Assembly (NCBI RefSeq): GCF_033473495.1
Contig: NC_088939.1
Coordinates: forward strand, 496,001-560,000
DNA from: Cercospora beticola
Taxonomy: Eukaryota; Ascomycota; Dothideomycetes; Mycosphaerellales; Mycosphaerellaceae
Length of the DNA stretch: 64,000 bases
Direction: 5' to 3'
Numbering within the stretch: position 1 is the stretch's first letter; each line of letters begins with the position of its first letter. Shown one piece after another: positions 1-11,008 of this stretch. The notes under the pieces were generated by a model. It did no database searches. It had not been told where the DNA came from and saw only the letters and a list, made by a program, of their open reading frames with translations. A program made the position numbers and the translations under genes.

Positions 1-770
1 GCTAGTAGGAATTGCTCTAGCTTAGAGAACCTAACGACTAGACTTGTTAGCTTTATACTATTTCTACTAGAGGAGAATACGCGAAGAAGAATAGCCGCTA
101 GCCTAATATGTCTCTTTAAAGCTCGGCTATAATATAATATAGAGAGGAGACGTACGAGGAACTTCTATACGCTATTTAGTAGTAAGCCGAAATATATAGA
201 AACCCGAAAGCTAGAGCTTTCTGCTACTAGTCGTACGATTCGCCGACGCGTAGGCAGAAGGATATAGTAACGCTACTCTAACTTGCCGCACGTTAGTCGC
301 CTACGATAAAAGGCAGCCTTCTTACCGTACTAGCTACTCTATTTCGTGCCGCAATTAGGTCTATCGGTCGGCGTAATTAATACTATAGAGTCGAGCGCCT
401 AGTAAGTGCTAGTTAGTATATTAGCAATTCCCCTTTAAGATTATATATGCCTAGACTACTTACTACTTATATTAGCGAGACATGCCTATCGTCCGCCGCT
501 CTTATTGCCGTAGTAGTATCTAGCGGCGGCGTCTTAGGAGTTTATATTGCTTAATAGTTCTGCGTTTTATCCTTCCGTTAGGCTAAAGGTAACTACGCTA
601 CGCTTAGCTAGGCTATTATTACTAGTGTAGATAGTTATGCCTGCGAGCTAAAGTGCCGCTATTAATTAGACGGGAGTAACGCCTCTATATTAAAACTATC
701 TAACTCTAGTAGTTACCTAAGGTCGGACGGCACGTATATCTTCTCGACTCTAGTAGCTCTAGCGACTATG
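1..770. repeat. RIP-mutated repeat remnant
   Basis: There is no open reading frame of useful length on either strand. The block is extremely rich in TpA and almost free of CpA. By hand count the first 120 bases hold about 18 TpA, no CpA and 3 TpG. CpG remains common. This is the footprint of repeat-induced point mutation, which turns CpA into TpA in duplicated DNA of Pezizomycotina. The signature fades at about 760-780, where CpA becomes ordinary again, about 140 bases from the stop codon of the mannosidase gene. The original element, probably a transposon, cannot be recognised; the block also runs off the left edge. Confidence 0.75.
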
Positions 771-912
771 AAACTAGCAGAACTTGATATACAGAAGCAA
801 GACTCGATTAGAAACACGCAGGATATGTTTACAGACGAACTACTAGCTAGCGCTGCCAATCATGATCTTATCAATTCACTATGCTACCCTCCAACAACCC
901 CATTGCCACTCC

Positions 913-3453
913 CTAAAATTGATACTCGCTCAAACTCGGCGGTAAATCTTCCACTCTCGTTCCCCACTGACTCTCATTTCGTCCCAAGGTCAACACCAAC
1001 TCTTTGCCCTCGGTAAAGAACTCATGCCCGATCCAATTCCTCGTGTAATCCTCCCCATTCAGCGTCGCACTCTGAATGTACACATTCTCATAGTTGCCCC
1101 CATCAAAGTTCACATTCCTGATAACCGCCGTATTGCCCGTTATAGGATGCTTAATCCTCACTTCTTTAAAGAAGGGCGGGATGATGAAGTACACATTCTG
1201 TCCCGGGTTCGGTATCAGACCCATCATGGTAAATGCCAGGAAAGCGCCCATGGTTCCAGAGTCATCGTTCCCAGGAAGACCACTAAGCGTTGGGGAGAAG
1301 AACCTGGGCACGTAAAAGTGCGCACGTGTGGCAGAGAGAGCAGGTCGTCCGGCGTAGTGATATTGGTAGACCGTTAAGAATGAAGGCTCATTCCCAATGT
1401 AGGTGATGTTCTGATCGTGCAGATACTCCAGTCTGCGCACAAACGTCTCCGGGCCGCCGAGCGTGGCGATGAGCTGTGCCATATCGTGAGGCACGTAGAA
1501 CGAGTACTCCCAGACAGAAGACTCGTACGTCTCCGAAGCTGTATTCTGCAGACTGCATGACTTTGTAGGAGAGTTATCAATGTTGGAGCAGTAGAGCGGA
1601 TCCTGTCGACCCCAGGTCTGATTGAGATACTTGGGCTGGAAGAAGCCAGTGAACCCGGTGCTGGTCGAAGAATTGAATAGGTTCGACTCTTGATCTGCGC
1701 GGAAGAGATTGCGCCAGTTGCCGCTGGTCTGCTGATACTTCTCAACATCGCCCTGCTTGCCGAGTCCTTGAGCAATGGTAGAGATGCAGAAGTCGTTGTA
1801 GCTGTACTCCAGTGTGCGGGAGATGGAGCGAGTGTGAGTGCCAAAGCCTTTGTAGTCAAAGTCCTCGACGGGAATGTAATGGAGGGATTTCCAGCTGTCG
1901 AGACCACCACGTCCTTGGCAGCACCAGTCTGATACATGTTAGCATAGCCTCAATGCAATCTCTGGACTGCTTACCATATGGCTCCTCCTCGGCATCTCGC
2001 ACAACCGCCTCGTACACCTTATTCCAGTCAATATTGGTGGAGTTGAGCTTCGAGTAAGCATCGGCCATGACCACGTCTGCGTTGCTACCGCCTTGAGTGT
2101 ATCCTTTGCTGAGTGACATGTGACAATCTGGTAGCCAGCCTTGAATATCGTACAGCGTCAGCAAGCCTTGGATAATCTGCTCCATCGCAAGTGGATCGAC
2201 AAGGACCAAGAATGGAAATTGAGATCGGAAGTGGTCCCAGATACTGCAAGCCGTCAGTCCAGACTCCGCTCACATCCCACACGCTTATCTCACCAGTAGA
2301 AGCTGTCAAAGTATATCGTGTTGGCATCCACGACTGGCTGCACACCAGTGTAGTTCTGAGGATTGATGAAAGTGCGGTACACCCCTACACTCGTCAGCTC
2401 ACTTCATACCCAACATCAAATTCGACCTCACCTGAGTAAAAGTTCTTCAGAGTATCCTCATCCACATTATTCGTCTCCACCGAAATGACACTGATCTTCT
2501 CAGTCCACGCATCCACAGCCGCCTTCTGCGTGGCTTGAAAGTCAAACTCGGGAATCTCGCTCTCTGCCAGTTGACACGCCTGTTCGCTGCTGATGAAACT
2601 GTATCCGACTCTTGCAATAACAGGCGACCTGTCTGAGAATCGCACAAAGCCGCCCCCTGGAAGTGGGTATCTATTGATGCCGCGGGAGATCTTCAAGTCC
2701 TTCACATCCGCACTTCCGCGGCTGTTGACAACCACACCTGTATCTCGGACAACCCCACCCTTAAAATCGGCGCAAAAGTATGCAATGTACTTCTCCTGTC
2801 CAAACGATGGCTCGAAGCGACCATAACCCGTCATTCTTCCCGAGTCTTCGACGGAGATCGTGGCATTATCCTGACGCGAATCGGAGAGATCTGACAAGTC
2901 CAAGTAGACGACCGGACTGCCACTTCCGCTCTCAGGAAACGTGAATTGGAAAAGTGCAGTATGGAACGCGGCAGTCATCTCACCACGGACGCCGCTCTGA
3001 AGATCGATGCTGAAGTAGCCTGGCGAGGCCTTGAGCGAGGTGTTGACGTACGGTTCGCTGCGATCTTTCTTGGGAAACTCGCACCCATTGATCTCATCTC
3101 CCTCACAACTGGAAAAAGGGAAGAGCGGGAAGAGGCCCAACGAAGGATTGCCACCAGTTCCAGAGTCGTGCATGCCAGAGAAGCCAGTAATATTGGCGCC
3201 ATCAGTGGTGAAGCCGCCCTGCCTGGAATCGCTGTCGGTGTCGGCGACAGCTTTCGCCATGCCATATGGGAGTGATGCTCCAGCGAAGACATTACCTACG
3301 CAAGTCAGTTGCTGCATTCGAGTATCGACTCGCCACGCGCATACCTCCATTTTGGGTCCCCACCAGCTGATCCACGTATTGTAAAGGTTCAGTGACAAGA
3401 GCTGCTGACGCCAGCTGAGCAGCCAGAACAACAGTGGCGAGCGAGTGAGCCAT
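913..3453 (-). CDS. Secreted GH92 alpha-1,2-mannosidase-like glycoside hydrolase
   Basis: Five exons: 3453-3345, 3295-2432, 2384-2294, 2243-1975 and 1928-913, giving 782 residues, the usual size for family GH92. All four introns are 46-50 nt with GT-AG ends. The start is the ATG at 3453, which opens a signal peptide (MAHSLATVVLAAQLASAA). Family features include the N-terminal QLVGTQNGGNVFAGASLPYG stretch, the FYSGVYRTFINPQ segment, a YCIWDHFRSQFP segment and the C-terminal GNDDSG motif (Asp at about 666-667), which in GH92 carries the calcium-dependent catalytic base residues. The enzyme should trim alpha-mannose from N-glycans or mannans outside the cell. An upstream ATG in the long frame at 3524 was not used because it would place the signal peptide internally. 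The 3' end lies next to the RIP block. Confidence 0.92.
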
Positions 3454-4096
3454 GTTGTCAAAGTGGCGCAAAGGTAGGAGGTAAGAAACGGGATAGCGAC
3501 AGGTGAAGTGAAAGCATAAGTCAAAGTGAGATTAAGTGCCTACATTGTGATGGCTGTGCATGAGATGATCTGGGTGTTTCGGAAGCTATTGATCCTGGCC
3601 CTGTACGTGGTTGAACCTGTCATGTCGTGTGGGAGAGATCCAAACATCCCTCTCAAACGCGGCAGATCCGGAAGCTACTTGGACAATCGCATGAGGTTTG
3701 ATGCTCACACGATGTCACTGCAGCTCCTCACAGAATCCTCGGTCGTACTCATACGGATTGCTGCATCGAACAAACCACCTGGATTCAGGAACTCAGCTTG
3801 TACATTGTATGGGTGCCAGCAGCATGTGTCTCCAGGTGATTGGTAGCAATTGTGTTTAATTTCCAGAGACTTTGCCAGGGACGAGGTACGGATAGTTCGG
3901 GAGGGTTAGTCATGCACAAGATGCACGTGAAAGATCGGGAAGGCCGGGATTCGCATTGGTCATCCTGGTTAGACGCAGACTTGGCGTGCGGGCGCGACTC
4001 TTTTGGCGCGGAGAAGTGAGGTATGATCGCAATCCTGTAGAGATGGGCGCATGAGGAAGGACTGCGATCCCTTGTATGCAATTGGAAGATCCTTTC
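3454..4096. other. Intergenic: mannosidase promoter and PT-gene 3' flank
   Basis: Lies between the start of the mannosidase gene and the stop of the PT-domain gene, both on the minus strand. I see only short ORFs without protein-like content and no repeat. Confidence 0.5.
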
Positions 4097-5149
4097 TCAC
4101 TTCTTCCCCGCCGCCTTCGGCTTCGGCAAGAAAACATCCAAAACCCTCCTTGGAATCCTCTTAAATCTCACTTGTTCCCAAACACCTACAATCTCCTCGT
4201 CCTGCAGAACAAAAACGTCACCTTGCAAAACCGTCTTGTCACTTGGCAGAATCCTCATCTGGACATAGTTCTGCAGAGTACTTTGCCCCACTTTCACCTT
4301 CTCCGGCTGGAATTTGCTGCTCAATTTCATCGCTCCTACGCCACCATTGATGTACGCGAATTTATCCCCATCTTTCTCCACGGCATTACACACGAATCCG
4401 CTCAAGTGGCCTGTTGCATCGAGAAGGTAAGGTCCGAGAAAGTCTTTTTGAAAGTCGAGATGGACCAAGTCGATCGTGGCTGTAGCTTCCAATATTCGAG
4501 TATCGAAAATGACTTCGGACATGTTTTGGTACTTGGGGCCGTATTGCACGAAAGAGGAGAAGAGTTTGTAGGCTTTTGTGCGCTGGACGAGTTGAACTGA
4601 GAGGTTGTTCTCTTTGATTGCGGCTGTCTGGAGGGAGGATATGCGGTTAAGGATTATTGGAGTGTAGGGGAACCAGGTTTGGAGCCACTTTGAAGAGGAT
4701 TCGTAAGTTGCGGTGCAGTGGCCCATTTCTTGGAGTCGGGTGCCGGTTGGGGTGGTGGAGTGGAAGGTGCAGTGAAGGGTTGTGGAACTTATTTTGGGGT
4801 CCTTGGACGAGGCCTTGACTTCCATCTCGATGAAGAGGGACGCGAGGTTGGTTGGTTCTTTGACGATGAGGGGTTTGTGGACTTGAAGGTCGCTAACGTT
4901 TATGCCTGGGACCTCGGTGTTGGGTTCGTAGGCGCGGTGGATGTGGCTGGCGACGGTGAGGACCATGTCAGAGTAGAGGCCGGAGGGTGTCAGAACACAG
5001 TCGTTACACTTGTGGGCAAGCACAACTGGGCTCAAGTCAGGGTCTGCGAGGCATGATCTGACTGTCACTTTGGCCGTTGATGGTAAGCCGTCCAGTTCTT
5101 CCCGAACGACCTGCTGGCATGATGGCGAGAGGCGTTTTGATATTGACAT
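4097..5149 (-). CDS. Free-standing polyketide product-template (PT) domain protein
   Basis: A single 350-residue exon that matches, end to end, only the product-template domain of non-reducing fungal polyketide synthases, the double-hotdog fold that guides aldol cyclisation of a poly-beta-keto chain. Visible hallmarks are PDLSPVVLAHKCND near the N-terminus with the putative catalytic His46, the GLYSDM segment, YLLDATGHLSGF with Asp244, and the closing FKRIPRRVLDVFLP. The His-Asp spacing of 198 residues equals that of the published PksA pair (His1345/Asp1543, from memory). The usual HxxxGxxxxP has Asp in place of Gly. No KS, AT, ACP or TE sequence is visible on either side, yet start, frame and stop are intact, so it is not an obvious PKS fragment. 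It could act in trans on an ACP-bound or free polyketide, or be a repurposed dehydratase fold. Family call firm; reaction unknown. Confidence 0.85.
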   Translation of the reverse strand: MSISKRLSPSCQQVVREELDGLPSTAKVTVRSCLADPDLSPVVLAHKCNDCVLTPSGLYSDMVLTVASHIHRAYEPNTEVPGINVSDLQVHKPLIVKEPTNLASLFIEMEVKASSKDPKISSTTLHCTFHSTTPTGTRLQEMGHCTATYESSSKWLQTWFPYTPIILNRISSLQTAAIKENNLSVQLVQRTKAYKLFSSFVQYGPKYQNMSEVIFDTRILEATATIDLVHLDFQKDFLGPYLLDATGHLSGFVCNAVEKDGDKFAYINGGVGAMKLSSKFQPEKVKVGQSTLQNYVQMRILPSDKTVLQGDVFVLQDEEIVGVWEQVRFKRIPRRVLDVFLPKPKAAGKK

Positions 5150-5538
5150 CGTGAACGACTTCTATCACGATCTGCAATGTCGATAGGCTGACAAGTTGAC
5201 ACTCGTGCGTGTAGCGTCGTTCTTATGTACATGGTTCGGAAGACCTGCGTCGGGGGACCACCAGCCGGAAGTGCTGCTGACCACCAGAATAGAAGCTTCC
5301 TCCATGACAGCCGATATTGAACCTGCGTCACGACGCATATGTAGGCGCATGTCAGCACAACCAGATGCACTCCGGTGCCGATGTCATATCAGCTCAGGTG
5401 TGAGCAGGCTTGGCAATATCTCGGAGCTGAAATCCTTCCCGACATTGCTTCAATCTGCAACGCCTGAACTTGCGTAGGGACATGATCTTCGCATCGTGCG
5501 CATCAATCGCAAGCTGAAGACCTGAACGCTTGTCGACC
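5150..5538. other. Intergenic: PT-gene promoter region
   Basis: Separates the PT gene start from the SDR stop (same strand). I searched the minus-strand frames for further PKS domain sequence and found none. Confidence 0.5.
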
Positions 5539-6328
5539 TCACCGACCTCCAGTCACGTCGAGAACTGTGCCAGTGACGTACGACGAAGCCGAGGAGAGCA
5601 GCCAGATGATCGCTTCAGCCACTTCCTCAGCTTCACCAGCACGTCCAAGGGGCGTAGTCTTGCCAAGTCGGTCAGCTCGATCCGGATCACCAGTCGTCGC
5701 ATGTATCTCCGTATTGATAAGGCCAGGCCGAACTCCATTGACACGGACGCCTTGAGTGCCAAGCTCTTTCGCAAGTCCGACAGTGAGAGTATCAATGGCT
5801 CCTTTGGAACCAGCATAATCGACATATTCATTTGGGCCGCCTGTAAATGTCAGCAACTACACTCGCCAGAGTCATGTACTCCTCACCCAGCTTCGCCGCC
5901 GCAGAAGAGACAAATACGATGTTGCCGCCTGAGCCTCCTCTGCTCGTCGGCATCCGTCTCGCAGCCTCGCGTGCGCACAGATATGCTCCCAAGACATTCA
6001 CATCAAACATCTGCCTGAGTCGGTTGATGTCCATCTCGGCAAGAGTCATGGCAGGCAGTGTGATGCCTGCATTGACGACAACGGCATTGATCGCACCAAA
6101 GTGCGTCTCCACCTCGTCGAACATGCGAATGACATCCTGCTCATTCTCGACACCGCCTTTCACGATGATAGCTTTCCCGCCGGCGGACTCTACTACGTGA
6201 GCAGTCATCTCTGCTGCTTGAGCATTCTCCTTGTAGTTGACGCCTACGTTCCAGCCTCGTTTCCCGGCCAGGATTGCGGTTGCACGGCCAATACCACGAG
6301 AGCCGCCGGTCACCAGGACTGTTGTCAT
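5539..6328 (-). CDS. Short-chain dehydrogenase/reductase (SDR)
   Basis: Two exons, 6328-5887 and 5840-5539, with a 46-nt intron, give 247 residues, typical of a classical SDR. The cofactor motif TGGSRGIG is at residues 8-15, the NAG motif follows in VVVNAGI, and the catalytic Tyr156 and Lys160 stand in YAGSK with a preceding FVSS serine. The C-terminus (SSYVTGTVLDVTGGR) is that of glucose-dehydrogenase/FabG-type SDRs. It should reduce a keto group or oxidise an alcohol with NAD(P)H. It diverges from the OYE gene across 479 bp and follows the PT gene on the same strand, so a role in the same pathway is possible but not shown. Confidence 0.93.
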
Positions 6329-6807
6329 TCTTGAGCACTGCGAGAGGAGATATGAGATGTTGATGCGTCCATCTGTAGAATGGGTTGCTGTTTGTATGGC
6401 CCCTCGGAAAGTGGGGGAGCAGCTCTTCTTGGCGTTGGCTCGTGCGAGACTCGGTCTAGACTGTCCCGACGATCTTGCCTTGGAAGCGTCCCTCGAACCT
6501 CAGAAGCATCAAAAACAAATGTGCTCACCTGTCAGATCGACACTCGCAGGAGGTTAAGCATCATTACACTGGGCTGCCAACTCATCTAATGCGCTGCTGC
6601 TACTGTATGCTCAGTTCAGCAGCAGTAGCGAGCGCTGAAACAATTGCCGAGGTCTTGAAGTCGCGTCGCGTTTCTGCTGATCAATCAACGAAAGTGTTCG
6701 AGCAGGGGCATTTCCCAGCGACGACATATCAACATCTTCTTCATATTTTCGTATTGATAATTCTGTAGGCAGAATTGCCAATATTCTTCGCTGATTCCAC
6801 ACTCAAG
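6329..6807. promoter_or_regulatory. Shared divergent promoter region of SDR and OYE genes
   Basis: The only DNA between two divergently transcribed genes, so it must hold both core promoters. I could not identify a specific factor site by eye. Small ORFs here have no protein-like sequence. Confidence 0.5.
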
Positions 6808-8163
6808 ATGGCGCCGATCTCTTACAATACGCCTTACCCAGGCATACCGTACTTCACGCCTCAACACACCAATTCGCCGGGAACACCTTTCGACAAGAAT
6901 GCTCCAATGCCAACGCTATTCAAGCCTCTCACGATTCGTGGCGTGACACTTCGAAACCGCATCGTGGTGGCGCCAATGTGCCAGTACTCCACCGCAGAAA
7001 CAGGGCCGCAAATTGGTGCTTTGACTCCATACCACGTTGCCACGCTTGGTCACTACGCCTTAAAGGGCGCCTCCCTGGTCTTCATCGAAGCTTCCGGGGT
7101 CCAGCCAAATGGTCGCATCTCACCCAATTGCCCTGGCGTCTGGTCGGACAGCCAGATTGACGGGATCAAAATGGTGGCCGACTTCATACACAGCCAAGGT
7201 GCTCTCTGCGGTATGCAGCTAGCGCATGCAGGCCGAAAGGCTAGCACCATGCCTCCTTTCATCGCTGCTGGTAAAAAGGCTGCGAGCATACGAGCAACGA
7301 AAGAAGCCGGCGGCTGGCCTGACAATGTGGTTTCGGCTTCCGGAGGCGAAGAGTTCACGTGGGATGGCATCAGAAGTGACGATCCTAGAGGCGGGTATTA
7401 CGCACCACGAGAGCTGAGCATCCCGGAAATTGAGCAGCTTGTTCAGGACTGGGCTTCTGCAGCACAGCGTAGCGTTCGAGCTGGGTGTGATGTCCTCGAA
7501 ATTCATGGTGCACATGGGTACCTGATTCACCAATTCTTGAGCCCGATAACAAACAGACGCACGGACAAATACGGCGGCTCATTTGAGAATCGAACACGAC
7601 TCGTGATTGAGATCATCCAAGCTATTCGCAAAGTCATCCCTGCAAGCGTGCCATTATTCCTCCGATTGAGCTCAACCGAGTGGATGGAGGAGACAGAGAT
7701 TGGGAAACGATACGGCACCTGGGACGTGGAGAGTACCATCAAGCTCACAAACATCGTTGCAGACCTTGGCGTCGACCTCATCGACGTCTCCAGTGCGGGC
7801 AACCATCCTCAACAGAGAATCACTACGTTCAACGCGAAAGATTACCAAATCAAGATTGCAGCTCAAATTCGAAAAGAGGCCAAGGCCGCCAACAAGAAAA
7901 TCTTGATAGGAGCCGTAGGTCTCATCACAGAAGCTGAGCAAGCCAGAGACATCGTGGAAGACAGTGATAGCATCAAGAAAGAGGCAGAGGTTGCAAAGGC
8001 CATGACTGACGCGACTGGCAACAAGGAACCTATGGCTGACCTGATCTTGGTTGCACGACAGTTCATGCGAGAGCCCGAGTGGGTGCTCAAGGTCGCATGG
8101 CGACTCGGTCTAGATATCGCCTGGCCGACACAATTCTTGCGCGTGCGATTTCCAAAGTTATAG
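6808..8163 (+). CDS. Old-yellow-enzyme family NADH:flavin oxidoreductase
   Basis: One intronless exon of 451 residues. The start is the first ATG of the frame at 6808 (context CAAGATGG); an open stretch upstream has only a TTG. It has the TIM-barrel FMN-enzyme signatures of the YqjM-like OYE class: VVAPMCQYS near the N-terminus, GMQLAHAGRK, and DVLEIHGAHGYLIHQFLSP followed by NRRTDKYGGSFENR. Such enzymes use NAD(P)H to reduce activated C=C bonds of enones. The C-terminal ARQFMREPEW segment matches the family. It diverges from the SDR gene and lies upstream of an exporter-like gene, a common arrangement in specialised-metabolism loci. Substrate unknown. Confidence 0.94.
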   Translation: MAPISYNTPYPGIPYFTPQHTNSPGTPFDKNAPMPTLFKPLTIRGVTLRNRIVVAPMCQYSTAETGPQIGALTPYHVATLGHYALKGASLVFIEASGVQPNGRISPNCPGVWSDSQIDGIKMVADFIHSQGALCGMQLAHAGRKASTMPPFIAAGKKAASIRATKEAGGWPDNVVSASGGEEFTWDGIRSDDPRGGYYAPRELSIPEIEQLVQDWASAAQRSVRAGCDVLEIHGAHGYLIHQFLSPITNRRTDKYGGSFENRTRLVIEIIQAIRKVIPASVPLFLRLSSTEWMEETEIGKRYGTWDVESTIKLTNIVADLGVDLIDVSSAGNHPQQRITTFNAKDYQIKIAAQIRKEAKAANKKILIGAVGLITEAEQARDIVEDSDSIKKEAEVAKAMTDATGNKEPMADLILVARQFMREPEWVLKVAWRLGLDIAWPTQFLRVRFPKL

Positions 8164-8741
8164 ATGGCAGCGACGAAGACTTACTTGTACATCATATAGA
8201 TCTAGAATCAATGAATTTTACCATCTCAGCCCTCTTCACGGGTCATCAATTGGGAACTGCACCATGCCGTGCATGCAAGCGAACCGATGCTACACAATGA
8301 CTTCGAGGCATGCCGAAGTTTGCCCGCCATCACTCCAAGTGCTCTGGTCAACACGTTCGCAACTAGGGTGCCACGTTTTCGCCACAGCATTGAGTCGGCC
8401 GGCGAACCGTACCTCGAGACGCGGACAAATACGCAGATGCAGTCTCTCTGCCGACTTGTACAGACATTCTCGAAGCACACAACCCGATTTAGTGGGTCTG
8501 AGCCAGGATAGTTGCAGATGTCGTGATCGCGCGTCCAAATTCGCGACTTCAACACTCGCCAACAGCACCTCTAGGCTATGGAGAAACTGCAAAATCTTCG
8601 CCGCGTTGAATGCTACCATGCCCATGCCAAGCACCAAAATGCTGTTTACGTGCTTGCACAAGCTTGTACTTATTTCGAGCATGCTCCCAGGCTATGCTTA
8701 TCGCTCTTGTCCCTTCTTGAGCGAACGTCTTCGAAATCATC
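8164..8741. other. Intergenic: OYE 3' flank and transporter promoter
   Basis: Between two same-strand genes. Overlapping short ORFs on both strands have no recognisable content. Confidence 0.5.
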
Positions 8742-10340
8742 ATGGCTGAACCTGTGGCGCCCAAGGTGCCGACTGCGAGTATCGCAGAGACTCTTCCCAC
8801 ACAGGAGCCGCAAATCAAGAAGCACCGGACATGGTACCATACGACTCTTTTTAATGCCTGCGTTATTGGAGGCGTTGGGTTCATGTCACCTGGACTGTGG
8901 AACGCCATGAACTCGCTCGGAGCTGGCGGTGCCCAGGAGCCGTATCTTGTCAATGCGGCAAATGCGCTCGTCTTCGGACTTATGGGAATTCTTTGTTTGT
9001 TTGGAGGACCTATCGCGAACCGAATCGGACTCAACTACACTCTACTGTTGGGAAGTATCGGTTATCCTGTTTACAGCGCGGGTGAGAAACTCGGACTCCC
9101 TCTACTTTGATCTACATGCTGATTGTGCGTCAGGCCTGTACTGCAACGACAGATACGGCACTGTCTGGCTCGTACTTGTCGGCGCTGCAACTTGCGGAAT
9201 GTCAGCAGGACTGTTCTGGGCAAGTGAAGGTGCAGTTGCGTTAGGCTATCCCGAACCTGGAAAACGAGGCCGATATATGAACATCTGGCTCTGGTTCAGA
9301 ACTGGTGGGCCGCTCATGGGCGGAGCTATCGTGCTCGGACTCAATCACGATGCTCATGCTGCGAAGAAGGGCAAAGTTGGCTATCAGACATATCTGGTGT
9401 TTGTCGCTCTGCAATGCTTGTCTGTGCCGCTTGCACTTGCTCTCAGCCCGCCGGAGAAGGTGCAAAGAGCAGATGGCAGCAAGGTCATCGTGAAGGCAGA
9501 GAGCAGCTTCAAGAAGGAGTTCCAGGCGCTCTGGCAGCTCAGCAAGAGGAAGGATCTGTTGCTACTGCTGCCGGTGTTCTGGTCAGCCTACTTCAACCAA
9601 TACGCTGGCAATTTCCAGGTAAGAAACCAAGAACACTGAATGCGTTTCGAGGACTTGTTCTGACGATCATGTACAGACGTACTACTTCGGCGTGCGAGCA
9701 AGAGCACTCATGGGCTTGTGTCAGTACATCGGCGGCCTGATCTCATCTCAAATCATCAGCGCACTCCTTGATTACAAAGGACTCCCCGTGAAGAAGCGAA
9801 TCGTCTACGGCTTCTTCTACGTCCTCGGGCTTCACATCGTCGCATGGGTATACGGCTGGGTCGTTCAAGAGCACTACACCAGCATGGATGAGGCACCAGT
9901 CTATGATTGGGTCGATGCAGGCTTTCTGAAAGGCTTCTTCGTCATCATCCTCTGGCAATTCTCCCAGCAAGCTCTCCAGAATTGGATGTACTACTTGCTG
10001 TCCACCAAGACTGACAACATCTCCGAGATGGCTCGCTTCTCCGGTATCTTGCGAGGACAAGAGAGTTTCGCGCAAGCTGTGTCCTACGGTATCAACTCTC
10101 AGGAATGGAAGGGTGGTCGTGTGCCGCTTGCTATCAACACTATTTTGTTGGGTGAGTACTTCATTCCACGATTGTGTGAGTACTTTGTTTCTGACTGAGA
10201 TTGCAGGAGCTGCTATCGTGCCTACATGGCTGGTCGTCCGCGATCATGAGCCCATTGAACATGACAAATTGCCGGTGCCTTTGGAAACTAGGGAAGCTGG
10301 AAGTGAGACTTCAAGCAAGCATGAGGAACCACAGAAATAG
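8742..10340 (+). CDS. UNC93-like (DUF895) major-facilitator membrane protein
   Basis: Four exons (8742-9081, 9134-9618, 9677-10151, 10207-10340) joined through 52-58 nt introns give 477 residues. After a soluble N-terminus with WYHTTLFNACVIGG the chain has about eleven hydrophobic segments with MFS-like loops (IANRIGL, GYPEPGKRGRYMNIWLWFR). The sequence type is the fungal UNC93-like family, related to MFS transporters; substrates of the fungal members are not established. The tail EHDKLPVP and acidic residues after it are typical of the family C-terminus. Its place beside the OYE, SDR and PT genes suggests export or uptake of a small molecule, but this is context only. Confidence 0.9.
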
Positions 10341-11008
10341 AGCATCGCTAGCGCTCTTCCAGTACTCCAAATTCGAAGCCGTTCTTTGACGACCATTCAT
10401 TTCAGCAACCCTCTCGGGACTTCCGGACGACAACATGATCTGGAAGTGGATGTCTAACATCAGAACATCGAAGCAGAGTGGACATGTTCGTCGTGTCTCG
10501 CTCGCGTGCAGCCACGCGAGGACACTGTTGAAGACCGTTATCACTTGGCACCCGAGACACGGCAGGAAAGGCAACCCAAAAAGCGCTGAACCTAACAAGC
10601 ATCTCCACAAGAGGTCTTCGCGAAGAAGGCGGGCACACGAGCTCTCTCTCATTCATGGACGAACTACCACACAAGCTGCATTTTGCTCCGCAAAGGATTC
10701 TTTGCCAAGCCCGAGCCAGACCACTTGATTGACGAGCGACTTAGCAACCTTCCGTATTGAGACAAGTGTATCCAACACTTTCGACGGATCAAGCATTTTA
10801 CCTCTCCACTACTTCAGCTGAATGTCTTGGCATAGATCGTGGACAGTCAGTGGCGTGCAGATCTGCTCTGTGCTCTGCAACGGTTGCAACTTACATGCGT
10901 GTTAGCATGTGGAGTGGACCATGGCCATGGCCTTCCTATAAGTATGTTATAGCTGCCATCAAGGTTATTCCATCTTCGTCGCATGTACCTTTAGATTGAG
11001 ATACCATT
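10341..11008. other. Intergenic: upstream region of the M43 protease gene
   Basis: Holds the 3' flank of the transporter and the promoter of the protease. A TATA-like CTATAAG lies at about 10936-10942, some 70 bases before the protease ATG. Confidence 0.45.

Noticed and set aside
5065..5370. Remains of other PKS domains upstream of the PT gene
   Set aside because: I looked in all minus-strand frames for ACP, AT or KS motifs and saw none.
6775..6807. Upstream start for the OYE gene
   Set aside because: The frame there opens with TTG, not ATG; the first ATG at 6808 has good context and fits the family N-terminus.
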